A DNA stretch of 64,000 bases from CAZLPZ01 sp964607245 (GTDB lineage Bacteria > Pseudomonadota > Alphaproteobacteria > Micavibrionales > Micavibrionaceae). The DNA lies in the NCBI GenBank assembly GCA_964607245.1, contig CAZSIB010000005.1, forward strand, positions 1-64,000, in the 5' to 3' direction. Positions 35,455 through 44,165 of this stretch are shown here, piece by piece. The notes beneath the pieces are model-generated. The model made no database searches, had not been told where the DNA came from, and saw nothing but the letters and a program-made list of their open reading frames with translations. The position numbers were made by a program, and so were the translations under genes. Each line of letters opens with the position of its first letter. The stretch's first letter is position 1.

Positions 35455-36570
35455 ATGACGCATGGAACGAAAACTTTGGTCTTGGTCCGACACGGGGACT
35501 ATTCAGGGCAAAAATTAACTGGCGCTGGACGCGAAGAATCGAGGGCACTGGCTGAAAAGTTACAGGATCAGGGTTACCTTGATCCCGATACGATCATTCT
35601 CTCATCACCTCAAGCACGGGCACAAGAAACGGCCGCAATTATCGCGGAACATACCAATAGCGTTACTGCGATCGAGACTCATCCATTTTTAGATGTTGCG
35701 CATGGTACAGACGTCAATGAACGCCTTGATCTCGACCGCCTTCGTGAATTTAGGTCATATCTTGATATGATCAAGGGGCTTTCAGATGACAGTGCCGTTG
35801 CGGTTCTGGTGACACACCAACCGAATATTATGGGGTTGAGCGCACTCTTCGGAATTGGAGACCGGAAATACGCAAATCCGGATCAAACCGCATCGGCGGT
35901 TGCCTATGAGATACCGGTCGATCGATGGGCGGATATTATTACGCATGAGGCACGATATAACGCTCGTGTTGATTTTAGCCACCGCGCTGATTTCGAGCTG
36001 TTCGTTGGGTTTAATGACCCAACACCAGCGGCCCAAAACCCTGTACCAGAAACACCCACGGCACCCAGAGCCGACCGCGCCCCCGATAATCTGACATTAA
36101 AAGCGGTCACGTTTGAAATTGATGAAAAATCAACTGGAACAATTGAAGATACAGAAAATCTTCAAAAGTATGTTGTCGGCCCGACTGCTGCGATTGCTGC
36201 ACTACTTCGGTCGTGCATCAGCCGCGAAAGTGATATGTATGACAGTGTTCTGGTCCGTGCCTTTATGTCGGAAGAAATTATCCGTCCTCTTTTTATCCGC
36301 TCAACATCGATGTCAAATTTTGTGGGCCCCTATGGACGCATTACTCTTCATGTGGGTGAGCCTGGAAGTTCGGGTATACAAATTACGCCTGACGAACTTA
36401 AGCTTCTCGGAAATAACATTTCCGCGCTTTTCGATGGGAAGCCTGTCGAGCTTGTGACGCAAGTTTTCCAATCTGTTCGTTTATCGGCCCCCGAGATGCG
36501 CCCACGTCGGACCCCCGCCCCGGCACCATCTGGTGGTCTTGATGACTTCGAGGATGATATCCCGTTTTAA
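35455..36570 (+). CDS. Two-domain histidine phosphatase with an SSB-like C-terminal tip
   Basis: A 371-aa protein. Residues 1-200 are a histidine-phosphatase (SixA/phosphoglycerate-mutase-like) domain: VRHGDYS with H13, SSPQARAQETA, and the second His H121 in LVTHQPNIMG. Residues about 210-345 form a second alpha/beta domain I do not recognise. A Pro-rich linker (RPRRTPAPAPSGG) leads to the C-terminus LDDFEDDIPF. That matches the SSB C-terminal tip (DFDDDIPF in E. coli), the docking peptide for DNA repair and replication proteins. It lies antisense in the acpS/lepB block, with its own promoter, and overlaps the acpS stop by 4 bp. The phosphatase substrate is unknown. Confidence 0.8.
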   Translation: MTHGTKTLVLVRHGDYSGQKLTGAGREESRALAEKLQDQGYLDPDTIILSSPQARAQETAAIIAEHTNSVTAIETHPFLDVAHGTDVNERLDLDRLREFRSYLDMIKGLSDDSAVAVLVTHQPNIMGLSALFGIGDRKYANPDQTASAVAYEIPVDRWADIITHEARYNARVDFSHRADFELFVGFNDPTPAAQNPVPETPTAPRADRAPDNLTLKAVTFEIDEKSTGTIEDTENLQKYVVGPTAAIAALLRSCISRESDMYDSVLVRAFMSEEIIRPLFIRSTSMSNFVGPYGRITLHVGEPGSSGIQITPDELKLLGNNISALFDGKPVELVTQVFQSVRLSAPEMRPRRTPAPAPSGGLDDFEDDIPF

Positions 36571-36962
36571 GCGGGTGAACTTTCTATCACCACAAAGGCC
36601 AGGGCGAATCCGGAATCATCGCTTAAAGACAGAAAAAATCGGGGCCATTCTCGGTTATTCAGGGCGCGCGCGCGCGCGGCCGCGCCGGCCTCAAGGCGTA
36701 AGATCGGCGCGCCGTTTTCTCCTTTGTCCACAATGATATCTTTTAAAAACACGTTGCGATCAATGCCCAGGCCCATTGCTTTGGCGACAGCTTCTTTGGC
36801 AGCCCAGCGTTTCGCGTAATGGGCGGGGGCGGCCGCGTCATCCGCCGCATAGACCCGTTCAACCGGGGCAAAAACGCGTGTGATAAACCGGTCGCCGTGG
36901 CGTGCCAAAACATCCGCAATACGCGCAACCCCGACCAAATCGGTACCCACCCCCAGGATCAT
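36567..36962 (-). CDS. acpS: Holo-[acyl-carrier-protein] synthase
   Basis: A 131-aa enzyme that attaches 4'-phosphopantetheine from CoA to acyl carrier protein. The N-terminus MILGVGTDLVGVARIADVL carries the Mg-binding Asp, and RWAAKEAVAKAMG is the second metal/CoA motif. The start at 36962 overlaps the upstream DUF2062 stop (ATGA). The longer frame upstream is not used. Its stop overlaps that of the antisense histidine phosphatase. Confidence 0.95.
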   Translation of the reverse strand: MILGVGTDLVGVARIADVLARHGDRFITRVFAPVERVYAADDAAAPAHYAKRWAAKEAVAKAMGLGIDRNVFLKDIIVDKGENGAPILRLEAGAAARARALNNREWPRFFLSLSDDSGFALAFVVIESSPA

Positions 36963-37531
36963 GGATGGTGCCCCGGATGAAAGGGGTGCTTGCGACGAAA
37001 CCGCGCCAGGCGCGCGGCCTTGGCTCGTGCAATCAAGGGCCGCGACGCATAATAGGTGATGGGCCATGCGATCAAGCACACAATATATCCCCCAACAACC
37101 CACGGCAAAATCAAATGATACGGATCATGGGTTAACGCAAACCAGATATCATGCCATGTCAGATGCGCAGGCATGTCGACGGTTTCCCATCCAAAAAGGC
37201 GAAACAATGTCATCCCGACAACATAGGCCAAATACCACATCGGCGGAAACGTCCATGGATTCCCAACCCAAGACGCGATAATCGCCGCTAAAATATTCCC
37301 TTTTATGGCCCACGATAAAAGAATGACTTGGGCTAAATGCGTGCCGGGCAAGGGGACAAAAGAAATCGCAACACCTGCCGCAACACCACGCGCGACCTTA
37401 CTGGGACTGTCTTGCAATCGTAGGAGACGGTATTTGAAATAGTGAAGTGTCCGGTGCCAGCCCATACGCGGCCATAATACATTGCGCGTCTTCGCGAAAA
37501 AAGACTCTGGATGACGGCGTTTGAGAATCAT
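36959..37531 (-). CDS. DUF2062 membrane protein
   Basis: A 190-aa protein with three hydrophobic segments. The region GVAAGVAISFVPLPGTHL followed by NILAAIIASWVGNPWT is the DUF2062 signature. The function is unknown; members sit in the inner membrane. It is translationally coupled to acpS by a 4-bp overlap and starts just after the efp terminator, so it heads the acpS transcript. Confidence 0.85.
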   Translation of the reverse strand: MILKRRHPESFFAKTRNVLWPRMGWHRTLHYFKYRLLRLQDSPSKVARGVAAGVAISFVPLPGTHLAQVILLSWAIKGNILAAIIASWVGNPWTFPPMWYLAYVVGMTLFRLFGWETVDMPAHLTWHDIWFALTHDPYHLILPWVVGGYIVCLIAWPITYYASRPLIARAKAARLARFRRKHPFHPGHHP

Positions 37532-37576
37532 AAAAAAGACCCCGCATAAGACAAAGGCCGCATAAAAAGAAAAGAA

Positions 37577-37606
37577 CGAGATGCCTCAAGAATCCGGGGC
37601 ATCTCT
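37577..37606 (-). terminator. Intrinsic terminator downstream of efp
   Basis: On the minus strand a stem GAGATGCC / GGCATCTC with a loop of about 10 bases is followed by a T-rich tract (GTTCTTTTCTTTTT). It separates efp from the DUF2062-acpS unit. Confidence 0.65.
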
Positions 37607-37630
37607 TATCACGAATCGATAAAACCCAAT

Positions 37631-38188
37631 TTACTTCGCGCGGTTTTTATACTCGCCGGTGCGCGTATCGATTTCAATCTTTTCGCCAATTTCACAAAAT
37701 GCGGGGACTTTGATTTCAAGCCCGCCCACCATCTTGGCAGTTTTCGTGACCTTGCCCGATGTATCGCCACGCACGGCGGGTTCGGTGTATTCAATTTCGC
37801 GGATCACGGTTGTGGGCAAATCTACAGAAATCCCGCGACCATTATAAAGCGTCATTTCGCAGGCCATGCCTTCTTCCAGATAGGCCGCGCTGTCGCCCAA
37901 GGTATCTGCGTCCACTTCGTGTTGGTTATATTCTTCATCCATGAACACGTAATTGGGATCACCAAAATAGGAATAGGTCACGGCTTTTTTCTCAAGCACG
38001 ATGTCTTCGAATTTTTCATCGGCCTTGTACACGCTTTCCGTCATCGTGCCCTCAAGGAGATTCCGCAGTTTCATTTTCATGACGGCCGCGTTCCGGCCCG
38101 ATTTGCTGAATTCAGCCTTCACGACAACCCAAGGCTTGGTGTTGATCATAATGACATTGCCGTTGCGGAGTTCTTGAGCGACTTTCAT
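37631..38188 (-). CDS. efp: Elongation factor P (Arg32 type)
   Basis: A 185-aa three-domain factor that rescues ribosomes stalled at polyproline. The start at 38188 (MKVAQELRNG) is preceded by AAGGA. The domain I loop reads SKSGRNAAV, which puts Arg at position 32 where many alphaproteobacterial EF-Ps have Lys. Arg32 is the residue known to be rhamnosylated by EarP, whose gene lies 40 bp upstream. Domain III ends KIEIDTRTGEYKNRAK. A terminator follows at 37577-37606. Confidence 0.95.
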   Translation of the reverse strand: MKVAQELRNGNVIMINTKPWVVVKAEFSKSGRNAAVMKMKLRNLLEGTMTESVYKADEKFEDIVLEKKAVTYSYFGDPNYVFMDEEYNQHEVDADTLGDSAAYLEEGMACEMTLYNGRGISVDLPTTVIREIEYTEPAVRGDTSGKVTKTAKMVGGLEIKVPAFCEIGEKIEIDTRTGEYKNRAK

Positions 38189-38228
38189 TTTAACATTTCC
38201 TTTTTTGTAACAAAGTGATGCGCCGCTT

Positions 38229-39284
38229 TTATCTGACTTTGCGACAAAAATCCACCAGGTTTTTTGGGGCCGGGCCATTCTCGCGACAATTCTGCCCAAA
38301 ATCCCGGGCCTGGGCCTTGATCTCGGGCAAAAACGCAAGATAAAGAAGCCAGGCCTGGGCCACATCGCCCACCCCATTCCACGCGAAATTCATCTCGGTA
38401 AAGGCGCGGGCGGCGTCAGCCCCCATATCCGCCGTGAACAGCGCGCAAAACGCCGCCAGTTTGACCAAATGGGCGCCGTCGTCCTGAGGGTAAATATGCC
38501 AAATAACGGGTGTCTCCAGGATCACGGCCGTGGTCAGGGAATCTTCCCCGCGCACAAAGTTAATGTCATTCCCCGCAATATAACGTGGAAATTTTTCCTT
38601 GGGGACAAAGGGGTCAAGATAGACCTGCATATTGCCTTGGGCCGTCTGGGTTGCAAGGTAGGCGCTTACTTGGGGCGTCACAATTCCGGCGGGAACATGC
38701 AGATCCATCGCGCGTGGTGTGGCCTGAAATGCGTCTAGAAGAGCCGGAATCAACGGATTCTCGTAACAAAAAAGACCGATCGTTAAATTTGGCCGCGCGG
38801 TCCGCATCAATGGATCACAAGTTTCTACATCCTTTGGATCATAGAGCAATCCGCCGGTTTTATTCGTAAAGCCGGGATAAAAATAAAAACGTGGCAGGTT
38901 CAAGCGCGGGTGGGGCGAGGGTTTTAAATGACATGTTTCCACCCAAGGCTCTGCGGATAAATATTCATAGATCATCCAGACGGGTGGGGTGGGTCGGTCC
39001 GCCGCGCGTTCCTGATAAGATTCCGGTGCCGTGCCAGAAAGGATTTCAATCACAATGTCTGCCGGGGGGCCGGCCCAATCGGCCGCACACCTATCCTGTT
39101 CAACTTGCACCCCGGGCGTCTCCCCATAATCTGGGGCCAGGGCCGCCAAAGTCTCCAAATCATCGATAAATAACGTGACACCCATTTGTGCGTCCCGGAT
39201 GAGCCCGCAGGCGAGCCCCCAGGCAATCCCAGCATCTCCAAAGTTATCGACAACGCGGCAAAATAAATGCGCCCGCACCACCAT
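38229..39284 (-). CDS. earP: EF-P arginine rhamnosyltransferase EarP
   Basis: A 351-aa GT-B glycosyltransferase of the EarP (formerly DUF2331) family. Motifs are LFCRVVDNFGDAGIAWGLA near the N-terminus, YEYLSAEPWVE, FYFYPGFTNKTGGLL, GLFCYENP and FVRGEDSLTTAVI with PVIWHIYPQ at the donor site. It transfers rhamnose from dTDP-rhamnose onto Arg32 of EF-P. Start 39284 has a GGGAG site. It lies directly upstream of efp, which has the matching Arg32. The pairing is well known in beta/gammaproteobacteria; it is unusual here. Confidence 0.92.
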   Translation of the reverse strand: MVVRAHLFCRVVDNFGDAGIAWGLACGLIRDAQMGVTLFIDDLETLAALAPDYGETPGVQVEQDRCAADWAGPPADIVIEILSGTAPESYQERAADRPTPPVWMIYEYLSAEPWVETCHLKPSPHPRLNLPRFYFYPGFTNKTGGLLYDPKDVETCDPLMRTARPNLTIGLFCYENPLIPALLDAFQATPRAMDLHVPAGIVTPQVSAYLATQTAQGNMQVYLDPFVPKEKFPRYIAGNDINFVRGEDSLTTAVILETPVIWHIYPQDDGAHLVKLAAFCALFTADMGADAARAFTEMNFAWNGVGDVAQAWLLYLAFLPEIKAQARDFGQNCRENGPAPKNLVDFCRKVR

Positions 39285-39423
39285 ATCTCCCTCTCTTTTC
39301 GCGGCTATCATACGCAAGAGGGGCCGTTGCGCAAGCACGTAAAACCGATTAGACTGAAACCTTGACGCGCGCCTTGTCTTTGGTGTCGCACCGGCCTCTC
39401 TTACCCCCTTTGTCTATCTTATC

Positions 39424-40317
39424 ATGTCTGATCACACCATCACCTATGGGTCTACCGGCAAACCTCATCCGTATCATATCGTGCGGCCCAGTATTTGGCC
39501 TTTGGTCGGTGCCTTTTCGGCAGGACTTTTGGCCGTCGGCATGGTGTTGTTTATGCACAAGGAAAGTATTGCGGGCATCTCTGTTGGACTGAAAGGGCCA
39601 CTTTTGGGCCTCTTGGCAGTTCTGAGCGTCATGTTCTTTTGGTGGAAAGATGTGATTTACGAAGCCGTTGTTGAACGGGCCCACACGGAAGACGCTGCGC
39701 GGGGTCTCCGCCTGGGGATGGGATTATTCATCGCGTCTGAAGTCATGTTTTTTGTCGCGTTTTTCTGGGCGTTTTTTGATTCAAGTATTTTTATTCATGA
39801 TGTGCGCGAAGTGCTGGCCCTTGAAACGACGGGCGGGGTTTGGCCCCCGACCTTCCAAGGCCATGCGATGCACATTATTGATCCTTTTGATTTGCCGTTT
39901 TTGATGACCATGATCTTGTTACTCTCGGGATGTACCGTCACCTGGGCGCATCATGCGATCCTTGAGGGGAACCGTGGCCACTTCATCAAGGCCCTCGGCT
40001 TGACCGTCCTTTTGGGAATTGGGTTTTTATTTTTCCAAGCGTATGAATACGTCCATGCGCCGTTTAAATTCACCGATAATATCTATACGTCGACGTTTTT
40101 CATGGCGACCGGATTTCACGGGTTCCACGTTCTGGTTGGCACCTTGTTTTTACTTGTTTGCTACTTACGCGCCGTAAAGGGCCAGTTTACCCCCGAACGG
40201 CATTTCGGATTTGAAGCAGCGGCATGGTACTGGCATTTCGTTGATGTCGTCTGGCTGTTCCTTTTCATTGGTATTTACTGGTGGGGGAATTCGGGTGGCG
40301 TGATTGCCGCTCATTGA
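39424..40317 (+). CDS. coxC: Cytochrome c oxidase subunit III
   Basis: A 297-aa inner-membrane protein with seven hydrophobic helices. The family segments are PYHIVRPSIWPLVGAFSAG, SEVMFFVAFFWAFFDSS and FHGFHVLVGTLFL, with WYWHFVDVVWLFLFIGIYWWG near the end. It is part of the aa3-type terminal oxidase. Subunits I and II and the assembly factor ctaG are not upstream in this window; EarP is. Confidence 0.95.
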   Translation: MSDHTITYGSTGKPHPYHIVRPSIWPLVGAFSAGLLAVGMVLFMHKESIAGISVGLKGPLLGLLAVLSVMFFWWKDVIYEAVVERAHTEDAARGLRLGMGLFIASEVMFFVAFFWAFFDSSIFIHDVREVLALETTGGVWPPTFQGHAMHIIDPFDLPFLMTMILLLSGCTVTWAHHAILEGNRGHFIKALGLTVLLGIGFLFFQAYEYVHAPFKFTDNIYTSTFFMATGFHGFHVLVGTLFLLVCYLRAVKGQFTPERHFGFEAAAWYWHFVDVVWLFLFIGIYWWGNSGGVIAAH

Positions 40318-40705
40318 GGATCCAAGGGCCCCGCATCGGGCCCGGTCAAATTTCTTTTCCTTGTTCTCTCAAGGTATGCGGTGCCGTTGTCCCCGTTGTG
40401 GGCAGGGGCGGATTTTTGCCGCGACCTATGATCTCCGCTTAAACGATTGCTGTGCCGCGTGTGGACTGCATCTTGCCGAAAACGACAGTGGCGATGGCCC
40501 GGCGGTTTTTCTGATCTTTATCTTGGGGTTTTTATTGGCGCCACTTGCGGTTTGGGTCGAATTTACCTTTTCCCCGCCGCTTTGGGCGCACGGTGTGATC
40601 TGGAGTATTGCGGCACTCGCCATTACAATCGGCAGTTTAAAGCCGGTCAAATCGCTGGTCCTCTTTATTCAATATCGTACCCGCCCCGAAACATGGCGAT
40701 CATGA
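40304..40705 (+). CDS. DUF983 protein
   Basis: A protein of about 133 aa with two Cys pairs near the N-terminus (RCRCPRCGQGRIF and CCAACGLHL) that look like a zinc ribbon. Two transmembrane helices follow (VFLIFILGFLLAPLAVWV and the next). DUF983 genes commonly sit between coxC and SURF1, as here. The start is uncertain: a TTG at 40304 overlaps coxC by 14 bp, and an ATG lies further in. Its stop overlaps SURF1 by 4 bp. Confidence 0.85.
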   Translation: MPLIEDPRAPHRARSNFFSLFSQGMRCRCPRCGQGRIFAATYDLRLNDCCAACGLHLAENDSGDGPAVFLIFILGFLLAPLAVWVEFTFSPPLWAHGVIWSIAALAITIGSLKPVKSLVLFIQYRTRPETWRS

Positions 40706-41397
40706 AAAATTTTTTCTTTTTGACCTTGTGGCTCTCTATCATCATCACCGGAATTTTTCTGGGGCGATGGCAACTCGAACGGCTGGAATGGAAACGGCAT
40801 CTTTTGGCGCAAATTGATCATGCATATCAAACGCCGCCCGAGAGCGATTTTTCAAAAGCGCAAGATATTGCGGACATCACTGGCTTCGCACGCGCGCGTC
40901 TAACGCTCCGTTTTAATCCCACAACACGCTGGTTGATTGAACCGCGCGTTCATCATGATGTGGTGGGTGCGTATGTCTATGAATCAGCTATAACATCAGA
41001 GGGTGAAGGGCTTTGGGTCAACCGGGGATTTGTTCCAAAAGACAAAGTGGGATTGATTGACAATCGATCCGAGGCCACAACACTGACCCTTCAAATCGTC
41101 AAACCGTCACCTTCGTACGGGCGCATGACGGACATAAAGGGGAATGGCTATACATTTCTTTGGAAAAACTTGGGCCAACCCTCTCTCATCGGTGTTGTCG
41201 AGTATGAGAATAAGGGAGAGACCGTTTATCCGCTTCCCATCGGGACGCGGCCTGTCCTTCCCAATGATCACCGGCACTATGCGATTTTTTGGTTTGGGAT
41301 GAGTGTTGTGGCCGCGCTGTTCGGTGTGGGCCTGATCATCCGAAAGATTTATTGGACAAGGGCCGTCGGGGAACCCGTGCCATCCGAAGACGCATAA
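40702..41397 (+). CDS. SURF1 family cytochrome oxidase assembly protein
   Basis: A 231-aa protein with a transmembrane helix at each end and a periplasmic middle domain: GIFLGRWQLERLEWKRHLL, LIEPRVHHDVVGAYVYE, GLWVNRGFVPKD and HRHYAIFWFGMSVVAA. It helps insert heme a into oxidase. The start at 40702 forms an ATGA overlap with DUF983; ATG 40693 is an alternative. Its 3' end overlaps by 49 bp the convergent M23 peptidase gene. Confidence 0.9.
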   Translation: MKNFFFLTLWLSIIITGIFLGRWQLERLEWKRHLLAQIDHAYQTPPESDFSKAQDIADITGFARARLTLRFNPTTRWLIEPRVHHDVVGAYVYESAITSEGEGLWVNRGFVPKDKVGLIDNRSEATTLTLQIVKPSPSYGRMTDIKGNGYTFLWKNLGQPSLIGVVEYENKGETVYPLPIGTRPVLPNDHRHYAIFWFGMSVVAALFGVGLIIRKIYWTRAVGEPVPSEDA

Positions 41398-42887
41398 CGG
41401 ATCCCTTGTGTGCGTTCTTTGAATTGACGGTCCAGGCGCGCCACATGGTCTTTGAACTTGCGCAGATCGCGTGAATCAAGCGCTGTTTGAACAGGCAGGT
41501 TCACTGATTGCGGGTTGACTTGATTTCCGTTCACCAAAATCTCATAGTGGAGATGCGGGCCTGTTGATCGGCCCGTTGACCCCACATATCCAATCACCTG
41601 GCCTTGACGAACGCGTGTGCCAGGACGAATGCCAGGACCATAGCGCGATAAATGCGCATAGGCCGTTTGAAGTGTGTTGTTATGTTTCAGGCGTACATAA
41701 TTGCCATACGCGCCAAAGCGGCCTGCTTTTTCGACAATGGCGTCACCCGACGCGTAAATCGGCGTGCCTGTACCCGCCCCGAAATCAATGCCCTTATGCA
41801 TTTTGGAGTACCCCAAAAGCGGATGGCGCCGCATCCCAAAACCAGATGTTACGCGCGCACCATCCATCGGGGTTCGCAACAACGCCTTGCGGATCGAATT
41901 TCCTTTTTCATCAAAATAATCAATCCTGCCGTCGCGTGTTTGAAAGCGATAAATGGTGAGTTCGCGGTTATCGGCATAAAGCCGCGCAAAGATCAATCCG
42001 CCGGTCCGTGCGACATAGCCATCATCGGTCACCATACGGTCATACATGATTTGTAACCGGTCGCCGGGATGAATATCCCGTTGAAAATCGATCTGGTGGG
42101 AAAAGGCTTTGGTCGCCTCGGCCGTCACGGCATTGGGGATCCCGGCCGCCGCCGCCGCCGCATAAAGCGACCCCTTAATGACAGCCTCGCCAGCGGCCAT
42201 ATCGTTCTTTAAGGGTTTTTCGATCATGCTCGCCGTCATGAATCCGCCCCAGTTCCGTTTCACGTCAAGGGACCGAACCGGATCGATGTTTAAACGGAGA
42301 TGCTCGAACGTATCGATGGCCGCAAATCCGGTTCCACGCGTAATCTCGATCACTTGGCCGGGGCGGATATCGCCGGGGCGGACATGCTTGCGCATCGCCT
42401 TAATCGCGGCCGCTGTTTCATCTGGACTGACGCCCGCTTGAACCAAAAGCGTCGACAAGGTATCGCCGGCTGCAATCGTCAGGCGTTGTTCAGAGGTGAT
42501 ATTCCGGCGAATTTCGGCCTGGGCGACAAGAGCCATGGCCGCGCGGGTTTCGGCACTGCGTCGAATTTGACCCGCCTGATCACGAAACCCGTTCAAAACA
42601 GAAACGATTTGTTCCGCGTTCGGTGTTTGGATCGAGGCTAGTTGGCTATCAAGCCCTGGAATCATCACGCGTGACCGGGAGAGTCCTGGCACGTGTTCCA
42701 GAGTTGAAAAACTGGCGATGGCAGAGATCAGAATCGTCGCCATAAAATAAAAACGAAACCGCAACCCCCCTTGGGCGCGCCGCCAATAACGGTCGCGCAA
42801 CGGAAGGCGGCCATGCGTCAAAATAAAACGCAACCGATTGGCCGCTTGTCCCAGGATCGTCATCTTTTGTCGTGGTCGGTCGCGCAT
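41349..42887 (-). CDS. M23 family metalloendopeptidase (LysM-like N-terminal domain)
   Basis: A 512-aa envelope protein with one transmembrane helix (RFYFMATILISAIASF). A LysM/OapA-like region (ITIAAGDTLSTLLV) and a middle domain follow, then a C-terminal M23 domain with GFGMRRHPLLGYSKMHKGID and HLHYE giving the zinc ligands H, D and H. It cleaves peptidoglycan cross-bridges. ATG 42887 is preferred: it has an AAAGG site and lies 8 bp after the upstream stop. The 3' end overlaps SURF1. Confidence 0.9.
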   Translation of the reverse strand: MRDRPRQKMTILGQAANRLRFILTHGRLPLRDRYWRRAQGGLRFRFYFMATILISAIASFSTLEHVPGLSRSRVMIPGLDSQLASIQTPNAEQIVSVLNGFRDQAGQIRRSAETRAAMALVAQAEIRRNITSEQRLTIAAGDTLSTLLVQAGVSPDETAAAIKAMRKHVRPGDIRPGQVIEITRGTGFAAIDTFEHLRLNIDPVRSLDVKRNWGGFMTASMIEKPLKNDMAAGEAVIKGSLYAAAAAAGIPNAVTAEATKAFSHQIDFQRDIHPGDRLQIMYDRMVTDDGYVARTGGLIFARLYADNRELTIYRFQTRDGRIDYFDEKGNSIRKALLRTPMDGARVTSGFGMRRHPLLGYSKMHKGIDFGAGTGTPIYASGDAIVEKAGRFGAYGNYVRLKHNNTLQTAYAHLSRYGPGIRPGTRVRQGQVIGYVGSTGRSTGPHLHYEILVNGNQVNPQSVNLPVQTALDSRDLRKFKDHVARLDRQFKERTQGIRYASSDGTGSPTALVQ

Positions 42888-42895
42888 AAATACCT

Positions 42896-43414
42896 TTATG
42901 ATTCTGGACACGCCTTGTTGATCGCATCAAATGCGGCGCCCGTTCCCTTGAGTCCATAAGTATCGGTGGTTTCGGTTCCCTTGGAGGACGCGCCCTTGAT
43001 CGTCATCGTTTTTCCTTTACGCAAGGCCTCTGCAATACGGTTATCCGTCGCCGTGTCGGGGGCCCAGGCGGAATCGTTATGCGCAAACAAGACAAATTTT
43101 TGATTATCAATCATCAACTGAACGGGCGCGTCCGATTTGTACGTATACCCGGCCATGACCGAGAAAACATTCCGCGATTTTTCGCCCGGACGGTGTGTCA
43201 CCAGCGCAAAAATTTCACCGCGCTTTTTATATGCGCCCACGGCCTTTTTCGGGGTCGAGAGGATATAGCACACGTTCTTGTCTCCTTCGGTAAAGGAATA
43301 GGCCGACCAATCGCCATGCGTGGCAATCAATTTGGGCTCGCTCGATTGGGCCTGAGCGGCGCACGCCGTGCAGATAAAACAGGTGACCAGAAAAAAATAA
43401 CGGAGCAGACGCAT
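42896..43414 (-). CDS. IalB-like periplasmic protein
   Basis: A 172-aa protein with a signal peptide (MRLLRYFFLVTCFICTACAA). It then has the invasion-associated-locus-B pattern: THGDWSAY, NVCYIL, RGEIFALVTHRP and AYTYKSD-like segments, ending in FDAINKACPES. IalB-like proteins are periplasmic and widespread in alphaproteobacteria; their role is unclear. Start 43414 is preferred to 43420 because of the spacing to AAGGGA. It is co-directional with the M23 gene, 8 bp apart. Confidence 0.8.
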   Translation of the reverse strand: MRLLRYFFLVTCFICTACAAQAQSSEPKLIATHGDWSAYSFTEGDKNVCYILSTPKKAVGAYKKRGEIFALVTHRPGEKSRNVFSVMAGYTYKSDAPVQLMIDNQKFVLFAHNDSAWAPDTATDNRIAEALRKGKTMTIKGASSKGTETTDTYGLKGTGAAFDAINKACPES

Positions 43415-43540
43415 GAACATTAATCCCTTCGTTCCTTTGGGAAAGCCGTAAATGGGCGAATCAACCCATGACATACGGGCTTATTTTACAATGATTTCTT
43501 CTTGCTCGACAAGAGGACGGGGCTTTGTTAAATTCGTATT

Positions 43541-43855
43541 ATGTCACAAAAATTTCAGCGCCGGATCGAAGATTTTACCTGTGGCCATTGTGGCCAGCAT
43601 GTCACTGGGAATGGGTATACAAATCATTGCCCCGCCTGCCTGTATTCACGGCATGTCGATATTTATCCGGGTGACCGCGCACAGAACTGCGGGGGGTTGA
43701 TGGCGCCCGTTGCGGTACATCAGGGACCGGATGGCTTTATCCTGACCCATCGATGCACGACATGCGGCGCGACCACACGGTGCCGGAGCGACGCAAACGA
43801 CAATACCGAGATGATTTTGCGCGTTGCGCGTGAATCTGCGAGCTCAAGTTTTTAA
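43541..43855 (+). CDS. RNHCP domain zinc-binding protein
   Basis: A 104-aa protein with several Cys pairs: FTCGHCGQHV, NHCPACLYSRHVD, YPGDRAQNCGG and HRCTTCGATTRC. This is the RNHCP family, small proteins probably binding one or two zinc ions. The function is unknown. The ATG at 43541 lies about 65 bp from the divergent IalB-like gene. Confidence 0.85.
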   Translation: MSQKFQRRIEDFTCGHCGQHVTGNGYTNHCPACLYSRHVDIYPGDRAQNCGGLMAPVAVHQGPDGFILTHRCTTCGATTRCRSDANDNTEMILRVARESASSSF

Positions 43856-43861
43856 TGATAT

Positions 43862-44065
43862 TTACTGAAGCGCGCGGCGCATACCGGATTGTGCAGCTTG
43901 GTGACCCAACGACCGCATGTATTGCTGAAGCCCCGGCTCAACCTGGCCCCCAGGTTCAACTGGATCAGAATTATGACTAGATTGGCGCGCCGCCTGGCCA
44001 TAAACCGGCGTCAAGGGTTCGGCGGGTGGTGTGTAACGGCCTGATACTTTTGAAAAACTTGGCAT
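43862..44065 (-). CDS. Small hypothetical protein (67 aa)
   Basis: A hydrophilic 67-aa frame (MPSFSKVSGRYTPPAEPL...) with no recognised domain. The main support for its reality is a strong GGGGAGGA ribosome-binding site 6-7 bp before the ATG. It ends 6 bp from the convergent RNHCP gene. Pro/Gln-rich; the function is unknown. Confidence 0.5.
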   Translation of the reverse strand: MPSFSKVSGRYTPPAEPLTPVYGQAARQSSHNSDPVEPGGQVEPGLQQYMRSLGHQAAQSGMRRALQ

Positions 44066-44165
44066 GCGAATCCTCCCCTGATTCGGTTGACCTGAATATA
44101 ATGGTGCGCCAAACCAGAGTGAGATTGCAAAAAATTTCTGCAGCCCAGGTAAAAAAGAAATAATA

